A stretch of 64,000 nucleotides of DNA, taken from Aphelidium insulamus. Its lineage: Eukaryota > Aphelidiomycota > Aphelidea > Aphelidiaceae. How positions within the stretch are numbered: the first letter of the stretch is position 1; each line of letters begins with the position of its first letter. Shown here in pieces: positions 38,232 to 50,372 of this stretch. The stretch spans positions 434,001 to 498,000 of the forward strand of contig JAZDSV010000007.1 of the NCBI GenBank assembly GCA_036784855.1, in the 5' to 3' direction. The translations under genes and the position numbers were made by a program. Under the pieces are notes generated by a model, which ran no database searches, was not told the origin of the DNA, and worked only from the letters and a program-made list of their open reading frames with translations.

Positions 38232-38824
38232 ATGCTAAACGTATTGAGTCTGATTCTGCTGGTGGCACTTTTTTGCTTCACAGCCACGTCGCTGCTGACA
38301 ACGCTTTGCTCTCCGTTTTATGGCACTTCACATTACGCTGAAAAATTTCAATTAATTACAAGAAAGGATCCTTTGTCAAAAAAATCATGGTATATGGATA
38401 TAAGCACGCTAGTAACAACAAATGCTCTTCAAGTGTTGACGCAGTTGGCGGCGTTTCTATTCAATGCTTGAACAAAGATAAGACTCTAGGTGAAGTTTTG
38501 GCATATAATCATTACAATCAGCACCGCCAAATGAACGGCACATATATAGGAATGAAACTATTCGAAGAAAATTCCCCACCTTATACACAACACGATTTTA
38601 AAATCGACAAGGATGGCATTCATCAAATTGCAGTTCGCCATGGCGTTGTCATTGATGCTATCGGGTATTCAGGGAAACCTTTTCCCGGCTCCGGAGGCAC
38701 GTGGGATACATTTCCGAAATATATAAAGGATTGGGCTCTGACGGGCATACGAATAGGCCTCGGCGGAACCCACTGTAACACTGAGGAGTTGTTGGCCATT
38801 CAGTTCTTGTTTAAGCGGTATTAA
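38232..38824 (+). CDS. Putative secreted jacalin-like lectin
   Basis: The ATG at 38232 starts a strong signal peptide (MLNVLSLILLVALFCFTATS). The downstream domain is in another frame. A 38-bp intron (38375-38412, gtcaaa...gctag) joins the two in phase and gives 184 residues. The C-terminal part contains DGIHQIAVRHGVVIDAIGY, a GGTWDTF segment and ALTGIRIGLGG...LLAIQFLF. This follows the beta-prism pattern of jacalin-related lectins (I-RYG-xIDxI ... GG ... ITGI ... SIxF). The sequence is AT-richer than its neighbours. If the intron is not real, the gene would be a frameshifted pseudogene. Sugar specificity cannot be inferred. Confidence 0.55.
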
Positions 38825-38881
38825 AGGTCAGCCTTTCACAGCTTATAAAGAAAATTTTCATTAAATAAATAAGCATTATTA

Positions 38882-41683
38882 TCACAACAAATTATATGTG
38901 GAGTAACTTGTGGTGGGCACCGAGCTGCGCACATTAACCGCTGCTGATGCCCCTTGAACTGCACTCGGAGACTGCTGACCGCTCTCACCACCATCGCTGC
39001 CGGCACCTTGCAACATCTGCTCCTTGGCGTGCTCCCAGTACCACAATTCACGCAGATATACCAGCGCATCGCTGATCTTGCGAAAGAACTTGTCGCTGCC
39101 CACAATGTCGCCCAACAGTCCCGAACGCAGGAATATCGGCTTGTTACTCTCTCGCAGTTTCACAAAGCACACCTGGACACGGCGCTTATGGTACTCTTCC
39201 ACGATTTCAGCGAGGATCTGAATGGCCGATGCGTCAATGTGCGGCATGTTCTCAATGTCGAATATGACGGCTCGTAGTTGCGGTGGTGGTTGCGTCAGCG
39301 ACTGTTCGAATGCCGCGCGTTCCAGTTGCTCTGCGGACATTCCGCCGTGTTGTGCGCCAGCAATCGACTTGATGCCGCTGTAATCATTGGTGATGTTTTC
39401 GGCATCGGGAGAAGCACTGGTATCAAATCTGGCAAACTGCTGTTCGGCTGCCACATCATCCGACTGGTTGGATTCCACATCAGTGGTAACCGAGCTCATG
39501 ACTCGTTGCACACCCGCAGCTGGGCTGATCATTTGCTTGGTAGTGCTTGCTGGAGACCCAAAAGCGGTGCCACTGGAACCTGGCACTACTCCAGCGCCAA
39601 TGGGTCTCCGCTCCTCTTCGCTGGGATGAATGTGTAGCCAGCCACCGTATGCCTCCGCGCGCCTCAGCCGATCCTTCATCTGGCCAGTGTTGGCAAAAAA
39701 GAGCGATTCTTCCACCTTGACAATGAGAACTTCTTGTTCCTCGCGAGACATGGTGTGCTGTGCGGACGGCGAGTGGAAGATTTCGTGCAGCGGCTTGTAC
39801 TTGACTTTGGTGACGGGCTGTGTAGTGCCATTGGTGGCGCTGTCTGCATTCTCGTCCAGCTGCACAGTGTCATCCAGACTCCCATCAGACGTCTCGACCA
39901 CCCTGCCCAGGATGCTTATTTTCGGTTTGGTGGAGTGACGTACCACGAGCACCAGAGACAAGGCAATTGATATGAGAGTGCCGGCCTCCACTGACCAGAA
40001 TATCGTTATACAGAACGTGAGCAGCATCAGCGCCATGTCGGACCAGGCGCGAATACGCAGCATGAAATGAATGTCTTCCCATTCCAGCAACGCCGCCGCG
40101 GCCACCACCACTATGCTGGCCATGACCGCCCGGGGGAGGTAGTAGAACACGGGCAGGATGAAGAGGATGGTGAAGAGGATGACCACGCCGGCGCAAACTC
40201 CCGCGAGCTGTGTGCGCGCCCCGGCCGTGTCACTTACTTGCGACCGCGCTATCGATGCAAACGTGGGAAAGCAGTTCAATACGCTGCCCACCAGATTGAT
40301 GGTGCCGAATGCGACCAGTTCGCGGTTGGCCGACACGGGATAGTTGTACTTGCTGCCGAAATTTTTGGCGCACACAATCGACTCGACAAAGCCCAGCACG
40401 GAGATGAGAATCGCGGGTGTTAGCAGCGACTTGAACAGGGCATTTGTCAGGCGCGGCATGGTGGGCGCACGGAATCCCGTCTGCATTGCGGCTTCGCCCA
40501 GGATCGCCACGCCGTTATTGGCGTGCAGGTCGAGCGCATACGAGATGAGAATCGTGCTAGCCACCACGATCAGAATGTCTGGCACGAATATCAGCAGCCT
40601 TATTTGCCACGGAACAATGTCTGTCTGTTCATAAGTGAGAGAATTATCGTGCTCAGCGGGAGCGGCCATCAGAAGCGACTGTTGTTCGCCACCGCCGGCA
40701 ATCGAACCCTCTGGCTGCCTACGCCGCGACACAGAGCGCGCCACCAGAAACACCTTGAGGCGATTGAAGCCCAGCAGAAATGATACCGAGCACGCAGACA
40801 CGGCGAACGTGACCCAATTGATGCGGTCCAGATGTTGTAACACTTGCAGCAACTTGGCGAACGGCGACTCGGCTCCCTCATGCTCCGCCTCCGCGACCAC
40901 AATGCCCAGCAGAGGCGGCAACTGCTCAATTAATATGACGCACGCAACCGCGGTGATGAAGCCTCGGAGCAGCGCACGACTGAGCACGGAATCCAGGAAG
41001 CCTAGCCGCGCAATGCCCAGCGCAAACGTGAACAAACCGACCATCAGGGTCAGCACTGCTACGACACCCATGCGCTCGGCAATAGGTGATGCACCACCCA
41101 CAGTAGACGAGACGGCACCGCCAACAAGCAGCGATACCAGAGCTAAATATTATCATTAGTGGCATGAATTGTAAACGTGAGCGGTCTTTGTGTCACCAAC
41201 CTTCTGGACCGACGGCGAGTTGTCTGCCGCGTGCATCAGTAAAAGATATGACTACATAATGTACTTAATACTATTACTAACCGACTGGTGCCCAGTATAC
41301 CGTAGATAAGCACAGGCGCAAAGCTGGTGTATAGCCCGTATACGGGATCTAGCAGCGCCAAACCACTTGCATAACTGAGCGACTGCGGAATGAGCAGCAG
41401 CGCCACCGTCACGCCAGCCAACACGTCTGCCGCCAAGTCTTGCCTCACGTCTGTACAGCGTGAGCAAGGTGATGGCACACGCACACAACATCACGTCAAG
41501 TGGACAGAACGGGGGCAGCTTACCGTAGCGCGGAAGCCATCGCAGCACCGGCACGTAGTACCGTGACCGCGTGCGCACAGTATCTGCCCAGTCAGCCAGA
41601 CGCTCTCTCCACCGCGTAGGCGCTTCTGGCGTCCTTGGATGTGCCAGCAGCGGCTGTGGTGGCGCCTGAAGCGGAGATGCCAT
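38882..41683 (-). CDS. SLC26/SulP anion transporter with STAS domain
   Basis: Four exons (41683-41524, 41450-41282, 41223-41201, 41142-38882) give 870 residues. Exon 3 is a 23-nt microexon that encodes QLAVGPE and completes the SulP motif GTSRQLAVGPEALVSLL. N-terminal signature: DVLAGVTVALLLIPQSLSYASGLALLDPVYGLYTS. A 10-14 TM sulfate-transporter core follows, then a long cytosolic region with a variable Ser/Thr-rich insert. The C-terminal STAS half reads AVIFDIENMPHIDASAIQIL. The family moves sulfate, bicarbonate or other anions; the fungal sulfate permease role is one option, but the substrate cannot be told from sequence alone. The gene is tandem to FRA10AC1 and on the same strand. Confidence 0.9.
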
Positions 41684-42104
41684 CTGGGAGATTTTTTTCT
41701 TTTTTTTTCTGTAATCTCGGCGATCGGTACACGGCACGTGATTGTGCTTCTCCTTGCCGTGAACAGAAGACACACATTTGTGTGCTTTCTACGTGCGATG
41801 CATTTACGCAGATATATATATACACTTCCTTATACTCGAATGCGCTCAAATGAAGTGCAATTGTGCATACATATAGTATCAGTTTGCTTGGCTGTTGCTT
41901 ATACCGCTGCCAAGTACTCTCGTTCGATGTGAAACGGAGATCGCTTGGCTTACGTAATTGCATTTTGCACTGCCAAGTACTGCCGAGATTTAAGTATATT
42001 TCTTATACTCAGACCAGTTAGACCCATTCTCAATACCCAGTCTTAATACCTTTGTACAATGCATATATTAATAACACATAAACTGATGTGAATTAACAAC
42101 TTCA
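41684..42104. other. Intergenic region
   Basis: About 420 bp, AT-rich, with a run of T residues in a 5'-UTR-like stretch next to the SLC26 start (about 41691-41710). No ORF is supported. Confidence 0.45.
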
Positions 42105-43082
42105 TTAATCAAAAAGCCCGGCGAAAAAGCGGTCAAACTCCTCAGACATGTGAGATGTGTGTCCACGCTTTCCGCCAGTGACACCTTCAGTACTATCAGC
42201 ATTATTCTGCGACCATATTTGTGCGGCCTCCAGGCGCTGTCGATCCTTTTCGGCCAAATCATCCGCAACGCTTTCAACATTTGAAGACTGTGAAGTGACC
42301 GCATCAGGTTGCTTTAACTCGTCTCCTTCTCTGTATTCTTCCCTTGTTCTTGGCCGTTTGCATCGTCGAGACGATAGTTCAATGTCAGACGGTATAGAGG
42401 CCTGTGACGACTTCAAACCGGGCTTACACCGCGCCAACTTTACCGAGCAGTCGCTACACAGCCGTACCTACAGTATATACATTTATATCCTCGATAAGCA
42501 ATTCTGTACATGAACAGAAAATCTTGTCACCTTGACTAGCGCATTGCGACGAACGCCATCACGCTCCCGATACGCAAAGTTGACCTCCCAGCTGCGCAAC
42601 ACCATCTCATCCCCGCGCGATTTGCACTTCAGCGACGCACAGCTAAACTGGCCCACACCATCCAGCACCTCTTGTTCCGTGCGCCACCGAAGCGCCACCT
42701 TTGCCTCGCGGTACCGACTCAGGTCGCACAGCGCAAACTCTTTGAACAGCTTGTCGTGATACTTTTTTGCCACCCGCCTCTCCCACGCGGTATCTGCGTC
42801 GTAACTAGTGCCATCACGTTCGTCGTCGCCGTCGCCGTCGTCGTTATCGTGCAGGAATCGGTGGTGGTCGCGCACAATGTCCAAATCGGTGCGCACAGAC
42901 CGCGCACCCGCCGCGCCTACACTCATCAGCACCGCGGTGGACAGAATATATAGTGCAAAGAACACCGACTTGCCATAGAAGCGTGCATAGTCGCTCAAGT
43001 ACTTTTCGTGGCGAGCCCGCGCGTCCATTCCAAGCACGCGCTGCCGGCTCATGTTGATTTCTTGACTGTGATATGTATCCAT
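42105..43082 (-). CDS. FRA10AC1 homologue (nuclear, spliceosome-associated)
   Basis: Two exons (43082-42531, 42467-42105) give 304 residues. The core DLDIVRDHHRFLHD, WERRVAKKYHDKLFKEFALCDLSRYREAKVALRWRTEQEVLDG and RSWEVNFAYRERDGVRRNALVKVRLC matches FRA10AC1. So does the far C-terminus EEFDRFFAGLFD, homologous to the human EFDEYFQDLF tail. FRA10AC1 is a conserved nuclear protein found in spliceosomal C complexes. A hydrophobic stretch just after DYARFYGK is unlike the family. It may be an unspliced 48-bp in-frame intron with gtcggt and gatgag borders. A second in-frame ATG at 43052 is an alternative start. Confidence 0.88.
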
Positions 43083-43338
43083 AACAGACAATATTCCAGA
43101 TCACTGGTGTACGCATTGAATCCCCGATAAAGGGGGGTCTCATATCATCTAATCGTTGGAATTGTCTTTGAGTACGTATGCAACAGCAGCAGTGCATCGA
43201 ACTTTGTTCGCACATGGTACGGCGGCAACCTCATGTGTGTGCTTACAGGTGAAGTGGCTTGATTGGAGGATGATTGGATACCTCCCCGATTGGCCAGATC
43301 CGTGGGCCAATATAACTTGTGCAACCTCCAAATATAAA

Positions 43339-43707
43339 ATGAGTGCAACAGCAACGGCTTTCATTTGCTATTACTCATGACACGAATTCTTTTCGCATTT
43401 TTTGGTAGTTTCTTTGTTGTTTGCCGCCTATCATTGCAAGGCATGTTCCAGCCAAGATGATTGCAATCAATTGACGTGGTGTCCACTAAATCGCAAGCAT
43501 CCACAGCTTCGAAAATGCAGGCCACAGTTAGTGAATGGTTCTCATTGTATTTTGAATATGCAGTGCATGTCAGGGAAATGCCAGAGCAATAGATGCGTGG
43601 GACGTGGTGTTAATGAGTATTGTTTCGACGAACGGCAGTGCATGTCACATCGGTGCACCGCCAATACCGATGATCCAGTAAGGCATGGCGGTGAATGCCT
43701 CTCGTAA
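43339..43707 (+). CDS. Small cysteine-rich putative secreted protein
   Basis: The ORF from about 43381 has no ATG of its own. A 4-nt first exon (ATGA, 43339-43342), then an intron 43343-43408 (gtgcaa...ggtag), gives MISLLFAAYHCKACSSQDDC and about 100 residues in frame. The mature part has about 14 cysteines in a repeated C-x5-C-x4-C pattern (HCILNMQCMSGKC; YCFDERQCMSHRC), reminiscent of Dickkopf-like or EGF-like disulfide knots. The short hydrophobic N-terminus could be a signal peptide. I do not recognise a family. The first exon is a prediction from phase and splice signals only. Confidence 0.45.
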
Positions 43708-43980
43708 CCAACCCATTAGCTGCCCCCCCCCCTTCGCGCGAAATTCATAAAATGCCATATTGATACATATGCTACCGTTTTTGTGTACCATATGGTCGTG
43801 CATATGGATGTATATGTATGCTACGGCATGCATACTTCAGTGTATTTTCATGCCATTTGACATGTATTTTGATGTTTATTATTCGTCTGATCTCAAAGCA
43901 TTGATTCGATCGCGTGCACACAACGCTCGCACTCCAACAAGCACGCGCAATTCACATTCACCCGCATTTCAGCAGCATCG

Positions 43981-45266
43981 ATGGTTCGCAGCAGAAAGCG
44001 CAAGTCCGCCGGTGAGGATGCCGCAGAGGCCGGGTCCCCGCCCGCCAAGAAGATTGCATCCCCGTCCCCGTTGCCGCCAGCCTCTCCTGCCAAGAAGCCT
44101 TCTCCGGCCAAGATGACTGCCGCCGCCCCATCTCCGACCAAGAAGAAGCCTGCAGCCAAGAAGGCAGCCACCAAGGTACCATTAATTATCCGATATGATT
44201 TGTTATGGCTGCACGCCTATAATCTTCTCAGAAGGCTCCGTCACCCGCGAAACCCGCCACTGAAGAGGTCGCCAAGGCGGTCAAGAAGGACAAGAAGGAG
44301 AAGAAGCCAGCGCCCCCTCCAGCCGCCGAGCCAGCCAGAAAGTCGGCTCGCACTGCGTCTGCCCCGGCAGCTGTCGTCGAACAACCAGTTGCAGCCACCA
44401 AGGTATCCAAGAAGGGCAAGGCCGCAGCAGCAGCACCAGTCGCCGCAGAGAGCAGCCCGAAAAAGGAGGCCAAACCCGCGACGAAGAAGGCGCCTGCAGC
44501 CGTTAAGTCCACCAAAGCAAAGGCGGCTGTGTCTGCCGAACCGGAAGAACAACAGCCATCATTGGACGAGGCCGCACCAGCGCCAAAGTCGAAGCGTTCA
44601 GCCACGGTCAAGAAGGGCAAGGCGCCTGCTGAAACAGAGGTGGCTGATGCCACTGTCACCGATGGCGCCGAGGCTGCACCGCCGCCAGCCGCTGGAAAGA
44701 AGCTGACCATTAATGCTGCCGTGCCCAAGGCCATCAGTGACATGGAGGTATGCTTGTTTATGCCATCAGTTATGCTTTACTTTACATTAATTACCAAAGG
44801 TAATTACCAACGACGAGCGTACGGTCACTCTGGGTAGTCTGTGGAAGGACAAGGGTGTGGTGATATTCTTCTACCCAAAGGCGAGCACGCCAGGCAAGTT
44901 TACCCATGGATGTGTATACATTGTATGCTCCAGTCTCATGTGGTAGGTTGCACCAAGCAGGCGTGTGGATTCCGTGATAACTATGCCGACCTGACTGGCA
45001 AGGGGTTCGATGTGTATGGCATGTCGGCCGACACGCCGGCCGCACAGTCCAAGTGGCAGACAAAGGAGAAGCTGCCGTTCCCGCTCCTCTCGGACCGCAC
45101 CAAGGACCGCCAGGTGCTCAAGGCGCTTGGTGTGAACAAGGCGCCGGCATCGGTGGCACGGTCGCACATTATCATTGGCAAGGGCGGTAAAGTGTTGCAA
45201 CTGGCGTACGGTGTCAGTCCCGGGCAGAGTGTGGACGGCGCCAAGGAGTTTGTCCTGTCGCAGTAG
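43981..45266 (+). CDS. Nuclear peroxiredoxin Q-type (Dot5-like)
   Basis: Four exons (43981-44175, 44232-44747, 44800-44893, 44947-45266) give 374 residues. The first ~235 residues are a basic, Lys/Ala/Pro-rich histone-tail-like extension (RSRKRKS, many SPAKK units), suggesting nuclear or chromatin localisation. The thioredoxin-fold domain follows: [25 protein letters not shown]. The peroxidatic Cys and a resolving Cys are spaced C-x4-C, as in PrxQ/BCP and yeast Dot5. Intron 44894-44946 is GC-AG (gcaagt) and lies one base into the Gly codon before the catalytic Cys. The enzyme reduces peroxides; the nuclear role is inferred from the extension, which is much longer than in yeast Dot5. Confidence 0.9.
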
Positions 45267-45698
45267 TGTCTGCGTAGTAATATTGCAATTGCTTATCACA
45301 GTACATATCAGTATTATCAGTATCGTCATACGAAAAAGCTATCATTCAAGAAGTGTTTTAGTCGTCAACTAAAGTTATCATTGAATTATGTTGACTTTTG
45401 TGGTGTAGATATGTGTAGATCAGTGAAATGCCGTAACTGTTGGGATCCTTGATGTAGTGCATGAACAAGGTGCAAGATTCTCCGCCGCTTGATGTTGGCA
45501 CATTCTTTTACATTACACTACTCATGACCAACTTTATCCATTGCACCTGTTAATTATATGTGTAAGATGCTGTAAGATGATCTGAGTGTAAAGAGGTTCC
45601 CAATGATAAGTCCGGCTGAAGCCTTTGAATAAAGTGCCCGAAGTGTTTGTTTTGCCTCCATCATACATAATTTACAGACACGCACACACATATCAGAC
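45267..45698. other. Intergenic region
   Basis: About 430 bp between peroxiredoxin and septin, both on the plus strand. AT-rich, no supported ORF or repeat. Confidence 0.45.
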
Positions 45699-47103
45699 AT
45701 GGCATCCACGATAGCGGTGAGTACTGCTGGCACACATAGGCGATACGCTGGCTGACTTTGTGCGCGGTGCACACTTAGGCTGCACTGGCCAGCTACGTCG
45801 GCTTTGATACGGTGCCGCGGCAGTTGGAGAAAAAGTTTCTCCAGCGAGGATTCCACTTCAACCTGATGGTCGTGGGTGCGTGCGTGCCTGCGTGTGCCAC
45901 ACATCATATCACACCACATCGGCTGACACTATGGCCGCTACACTAACTAGGCGAGACCGGCATGGGCAAGTCCACATTCATAAACACACTATTCTCCAGC
46001 CATCTTGCGGAGAGCAAGGCCCCGCTGCACGCCGCCGAGCCGCCCCGTCAGACCACCGAGATTCACACATCGAACTTTGGTGAGGGCATCCACGAAGTAT
46101 TTGGGTATGGACGATAGTTTAACCTCCCGCCCGCAGTGCTGGACGAGAACGGTGTCAAGATGAAGTTGACGCTGATTGATACGCCGGGAATGGGCGACAT
46201 GATCAACAATGATTACTGGCAAGTCGCTGGTGATGCCCTCAATAGCTGCTATTATGCTCCATGATGGCTTACTTGCTGGCTACATAGCTGGGATGCTATA
46301 TTGCGCTACATCAAGGATCAGTATGCACAGTATCTGCGGAAAGAGCTGTCACCAACGCGAGACAAGCGGATACCCGACACCCGCGTCCACTGCGTCATTT
46401 ACTTTATCGCTCCTACCGGTCACTCGTATGTCGTGTAATTAACATTGATATTGTTAATATTACATGTATATAGGTTAAAACCACTCGACATTGTGGTGAT
46501 GAAGAAGCTTGGCGAGTTGTGCAACCTGATTCCCGTCATTGCCAAGTCCGACATGCTTACCATGGAGGAGCGTGCCGAGTTCAAAAAGCGGGTGTGTTCT
46601 TGGACAATTGTCGTAATTGAAGTGTGTTAACAGTTTCTTAGGTCAAGGAGGAGATGCAGTTCCATGGTATCACTGCATTTCCCGCGGTGGCCGGTGAAGG
46701 ATCCGAGCTGGAGACGGAAGACTATGCGCTGGACGAGTCGATTCGAAAGATTATTCCATTTGCTATTGTTGGCTCAGAGTAGGAGGATATCTTGTTAATT
46801 TCCAATACTTTGAGATGTTAACTGTCGGTGTGCAGGAAAACTATGCTGGCAGATGGCAAGACGGTTCGTGTGCGCATGAACCGATGCGGCGTAGTCAACG
46901 TGGATGATCCGCTGCACTGCGAGTTTGTGCATCTGCGCAACTTTATTATCCGGTCAGTGAGCATGGGTTCTGGTCCATGGGTACTTAACTCTCCATGCAG
47001 GACACACATGCACAGCTTGATCGAGTCCACGGACGTTGTGCACTATGAACACTTTAGAACGCGTCAGCTGCTGGCGCTGAAGGAGGCGAGCAAGTCTGGC
47101 TAA
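45699..47103 (+). CDS. CDC10: Septin, Cdc10 type
   Basis: Nine exons (45699-45716, 45779-45875, 45951-46079, 46137-46218, 46288-46425, 46474-46591, 46642-46778, 46836-46952, 47001-47103) give 312 residues. The sequence begins with ASYVGFDTVPRQLEKKFLQRGFHFNLMVV, followed by the P-loop GETGMGKST, switch II DTPGMGD and AKSD. The septin unique element FVHLRNFIIRTHMHSLIEST is present, and the end (HYEHFRTRQLLALKEAS) has no coiled coil, as in Cdc10. It is a GTP-binding filament subunit at the septum or bud neck. Intron 46219-46287 is GC-AG and restores NDYCWDAILRYI. The first exon is only 18 nt. Confidence 0.93.
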
Positions 47104-47193
47104 TATTGTGGCGCAGCTGCTAATGGCGAATTATTGTTCTTGTGCACAAAAAGAGATTTAAACTTTGCTTTAAACTTATATCCGCCATCTTTT

Positions 47194-50100
47194 CTACTGA
47201 ATTGCAACGCCGCTATTTGCATCATTCCTCTTGTTGCCACTGTCACCGTTGCTGTTACTACTTCCGCTATTGGCAGCGTTGACCTCGTCACTAGTACCGC
47301 CGCGCCCCATTTCGTGCCTCCGATCTTCTTCGACCACCGTGGACATTGTCTCGCCGGTGGACATGGTGTCTATGGCGGTCACTGTGGAGCTGAGCATGAA
47401 TGCGTTCATGTTGCGCGGTAGAGCCGCATCTGTCGCACTTGTGGCGGATCGTGCCGTGGCCATGGCGAACTGTTCGGCGGTGCGCGTGGACTCGGCCGTG
47501 CCGGGCCCTAGCACAATCATGTTGACATTGCCCACATTGTGTTTGGCGATGCTGCCCGCGGAATCGTCTTCCGCGCGTATCCTGTCACAGTCGGCAAACA
47601 GTGCGGGCGCCTCCTCGATCATGTACTCGGTGATGGCGTTCTTGTAACCCATATCGGTCAGCTCGTTGTCATTCATGGCAGTGTTGGAGTCGACGGCGTG
47701 TGATCGCAACAGGTTGGGACCAAACACCACGCTCAAATTCCGGTAAGACATTAGGTTGTGGCTGAAATTGGAGGCCACCGTGTGCAAGTGGAGCATCAGA
47801 CAGCGGATGGTGTGATAGTAAGGTGGTGACAGCGCTGACAGCACGCTCACAAATGCCTTTTTCTTTTCCCCCGGCGACTTTCTCACTTTCAAAATTTTGA
47901 GCTTGCCTTATGCAGTTTAAAGTTCAAAATTAACTTACATGAGGCATCCACGAATACCGGAAAGTACTCGAATGTTGTAATGGGCACCGACATATTACGA
48001 AACCATACTTTCAGGCAGCCGCAGATCACGTGAATGTCTGGCCACGCGTCTTCCGTCAGATCGAGGTCCTGGCCAAAGCTTTCACTGCTATTGAACGCGT
48101 CCATCAACAGCTTCATCTGGCTCTGCAGCCCGGACTTGCGGTAGATGCCCTCGGTTTTCAGGCCACGCTTCTCCACTTCGCTGATACACCGCGACACCAC
48201 GGCGGGGATCAATCGGCCCTCTGCGGCACTCAGCTCCTCAAGCGCCGAGCCAAACACCGGCGGTCTGACCGGTCCGTGATTGCCGCCGGTACAGTCTGCT
48301 GCTGCTTTCGCGGAGCACTTTACGTGGCATGGAAATGCACAGTCGCGGCACTGCACATCCTTGGCCTTCATGCCCCAGATTTTCTCATTGCAAATCTTGC
48401 ACGTCTGAGGCACAAGAAATTGCTGGACCTGAAAATTGTGCTGCCTGTTGGTCTTGCCATGTGGCGGTGTTTGTTGCTGCTGTATTGCGGGCAGATCTTT
48501 GGAGCTGACATTGGATTCTTTCTTCTTGTTTAGAAATTTGAACATCTTGTTGGCCCCCTCTTTCCCATTACGCTCCGGTCCAAGATTATTGACTGAGCCC
48601 ACGTCGCCAGCTATCACAAAGATATATCAATATATAACGAGTAAACATGCCATGATGATACTCACAGAGAGAGGCGTTGCTGCCATCAATGGGCCTGCGT
48701 GATCCCATGCTAGACGGCTTGGGCGAAGGCATTCCCGGCGACAGATTAGACTTGGATGATGATGGCGACAGCGGCGACAAGGGGTTCACCGGCGTAGGAG
48801 GCAAACTTGTAGACTTGAACGGCGTGCTGCCAACGTTGAGTCCATCTCCGTGGCTGGTGTGGACCTCTGGTCGATTTGTAGAAGATGAGGACTCGGCCGT
48901 TGAAGATTTGTTGACCAGAGTCTGTTTGGTCTGCTGGAGCGTGGCGATCTCGCGCTGCAAGGACGTGCGCGCCTTTTGCAACGACTCCATCTCCGTACGG
49001 AACTCTTGTCGTATGCGCTCTTGCTGTTCTGCTTCAGAGGTGCTTAGCCGCACATCGTCGCTCCTATCACTTGGTGTCAGCAGATCTTAGCTTGTCGAAA
49101 CCTTTAACCAGATACCTGACTAAAGCCTCCTGTCTCTGCTTGGCCAGCCGGTCAATGTCGGCGAGAAGTTGTTGCCGTTTCACCTCCAGCTCCTTCACTT
49201 GCTGCCATCATCAGAGATGGTAATATATATATATATATATATGTCAACATGACTACGCACTTCACGCTTCATGTCGCACTCCAGCCGCAGTTTATGCGCG
49301 TCATTCTCCAGGTCGCCCAGCTGCGATGCGCCGGCCATCGCCTCAATGACTATGGAGTCGGCCTTGTGTAGCAGCTGCACATTCTCCTGCCGTATCTGTA
49401 CAATCAACTCGGCGTTCTTGTCCAGTTCGTGGCGCAGTGACCGCGCCTCGCCCTCTGCCCGCTCCCTGAGCGCAGTCTCCCTGGCCAAATCCGCCTTGGT
49501 CTGGTTAAAGTGCTCAATGGCGCTCCGTGAGGCGACCTGTCATGTGAAGAAATATACAGGCATACATAGGCACAGACAATTTATATGTACACACCTTGAT
49601 CTTCTCGAGAGATTCCTCGGTGTGGGCAAGTTTCTGGCGCAGCATGTCGACCTCGTCTTGGAGTGCCGCCACAGCATCATCGCGGCCACCTGATGGCGTG
49701 GACGTGTCCAGCGCGTCCGTAGACTTTGCTGTGAACTGCCGAATAGACGACGAGGACAGACTGGTGGCGGCCTTGACTCGCGGTAATATGGGCGAGTCAC
49801 TGCCATCTCGGCCGCTCCTTGCCGACACCGGCGACTTGACACCGGCACAGCTGACGCACTGCACGGAGCCGTCTGCAGCCTTGGTGTAGACCAGGTTGTC
49901 GATGCGGGTGTTGCATGTCTTGCACCGGAAGCACTGTTCGTGGTACGGCGTGTCTCCCGTCAGCACCGCCTGGTCATATATGGGCTTGTGGCACGCGTGG
50001 CACACATAGCCGCACTTTTCGCATATGCTATCCACCGCGATGTCAGTCTCATGATGTGTGTGGAGGGTGTGTATTTGTATATGTGTGTGTAGGTGTACGG

Positions 50101-50372
50101 CAGAGAGCATCTGTGTGACAGTGGACGTACGGAGATCCGTCGGCAAGGACCAGCGAGCTGGCATCGTGCTCCACCAAGTCATTGCACTTGCCGCACCGAA
50201 AACACTCTAGATGCCACACACGGTCGCCGAACCTGCCAGCATCCAGGTGTCAGTCATTCATTGTGTCTGTGTGCTCGTCGGCGTACGCAATGACATTGCC
50301 GTCGTCGATGGCTCGCTTGCAGCCACTGCACTTCATTGCCGCCGCGCTGCCCACCACCGGTGACTGAGGCAT
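47194..50372 (-). CDS. Rho GTPase-activating protein with two LIM domains, coiled coil, C1 and RhoGAP
   Basis: Eight exons (50372-50287, 50232-50131, 50027-49595, 49536-49261, 49201-49116, 49063-48666, 48610-47939, 47885-47194) give 914 residues. Order: LIM1 (CSGCKRAI...WHLECFRCGKCN), LIM2 (CEKCGYVCHACHKPI...YHEQCFRCKTC), coiled coil, Ser/Pro-rich linker, and C1 finger (HNFQVQQFLVPQTCKICNEKIWGMKAKDVQCRDC). The RhoGAP domain contains EKRGLKTEGIYRKSG with the catalytic arginine and NLSVVFGPNLLR. This layout is typical of fungal Rga-type GAPs controlling Cdc42/Rho1 in polarity and septation. The exon 7/8 junction uses acceptor ttgaaag (53-bp intron); a 32-bp alternative is less likely. It is convergent with the septin, with stops 90 bp apart. 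Confidence 0.92.

Noticed and set aside
47886-47938. 32-bp intron alternative at the RhoGAP exon 7/8 junction
   Set aside because: A 53-bp alternative with the same donor fits phase and local intron sizes better.
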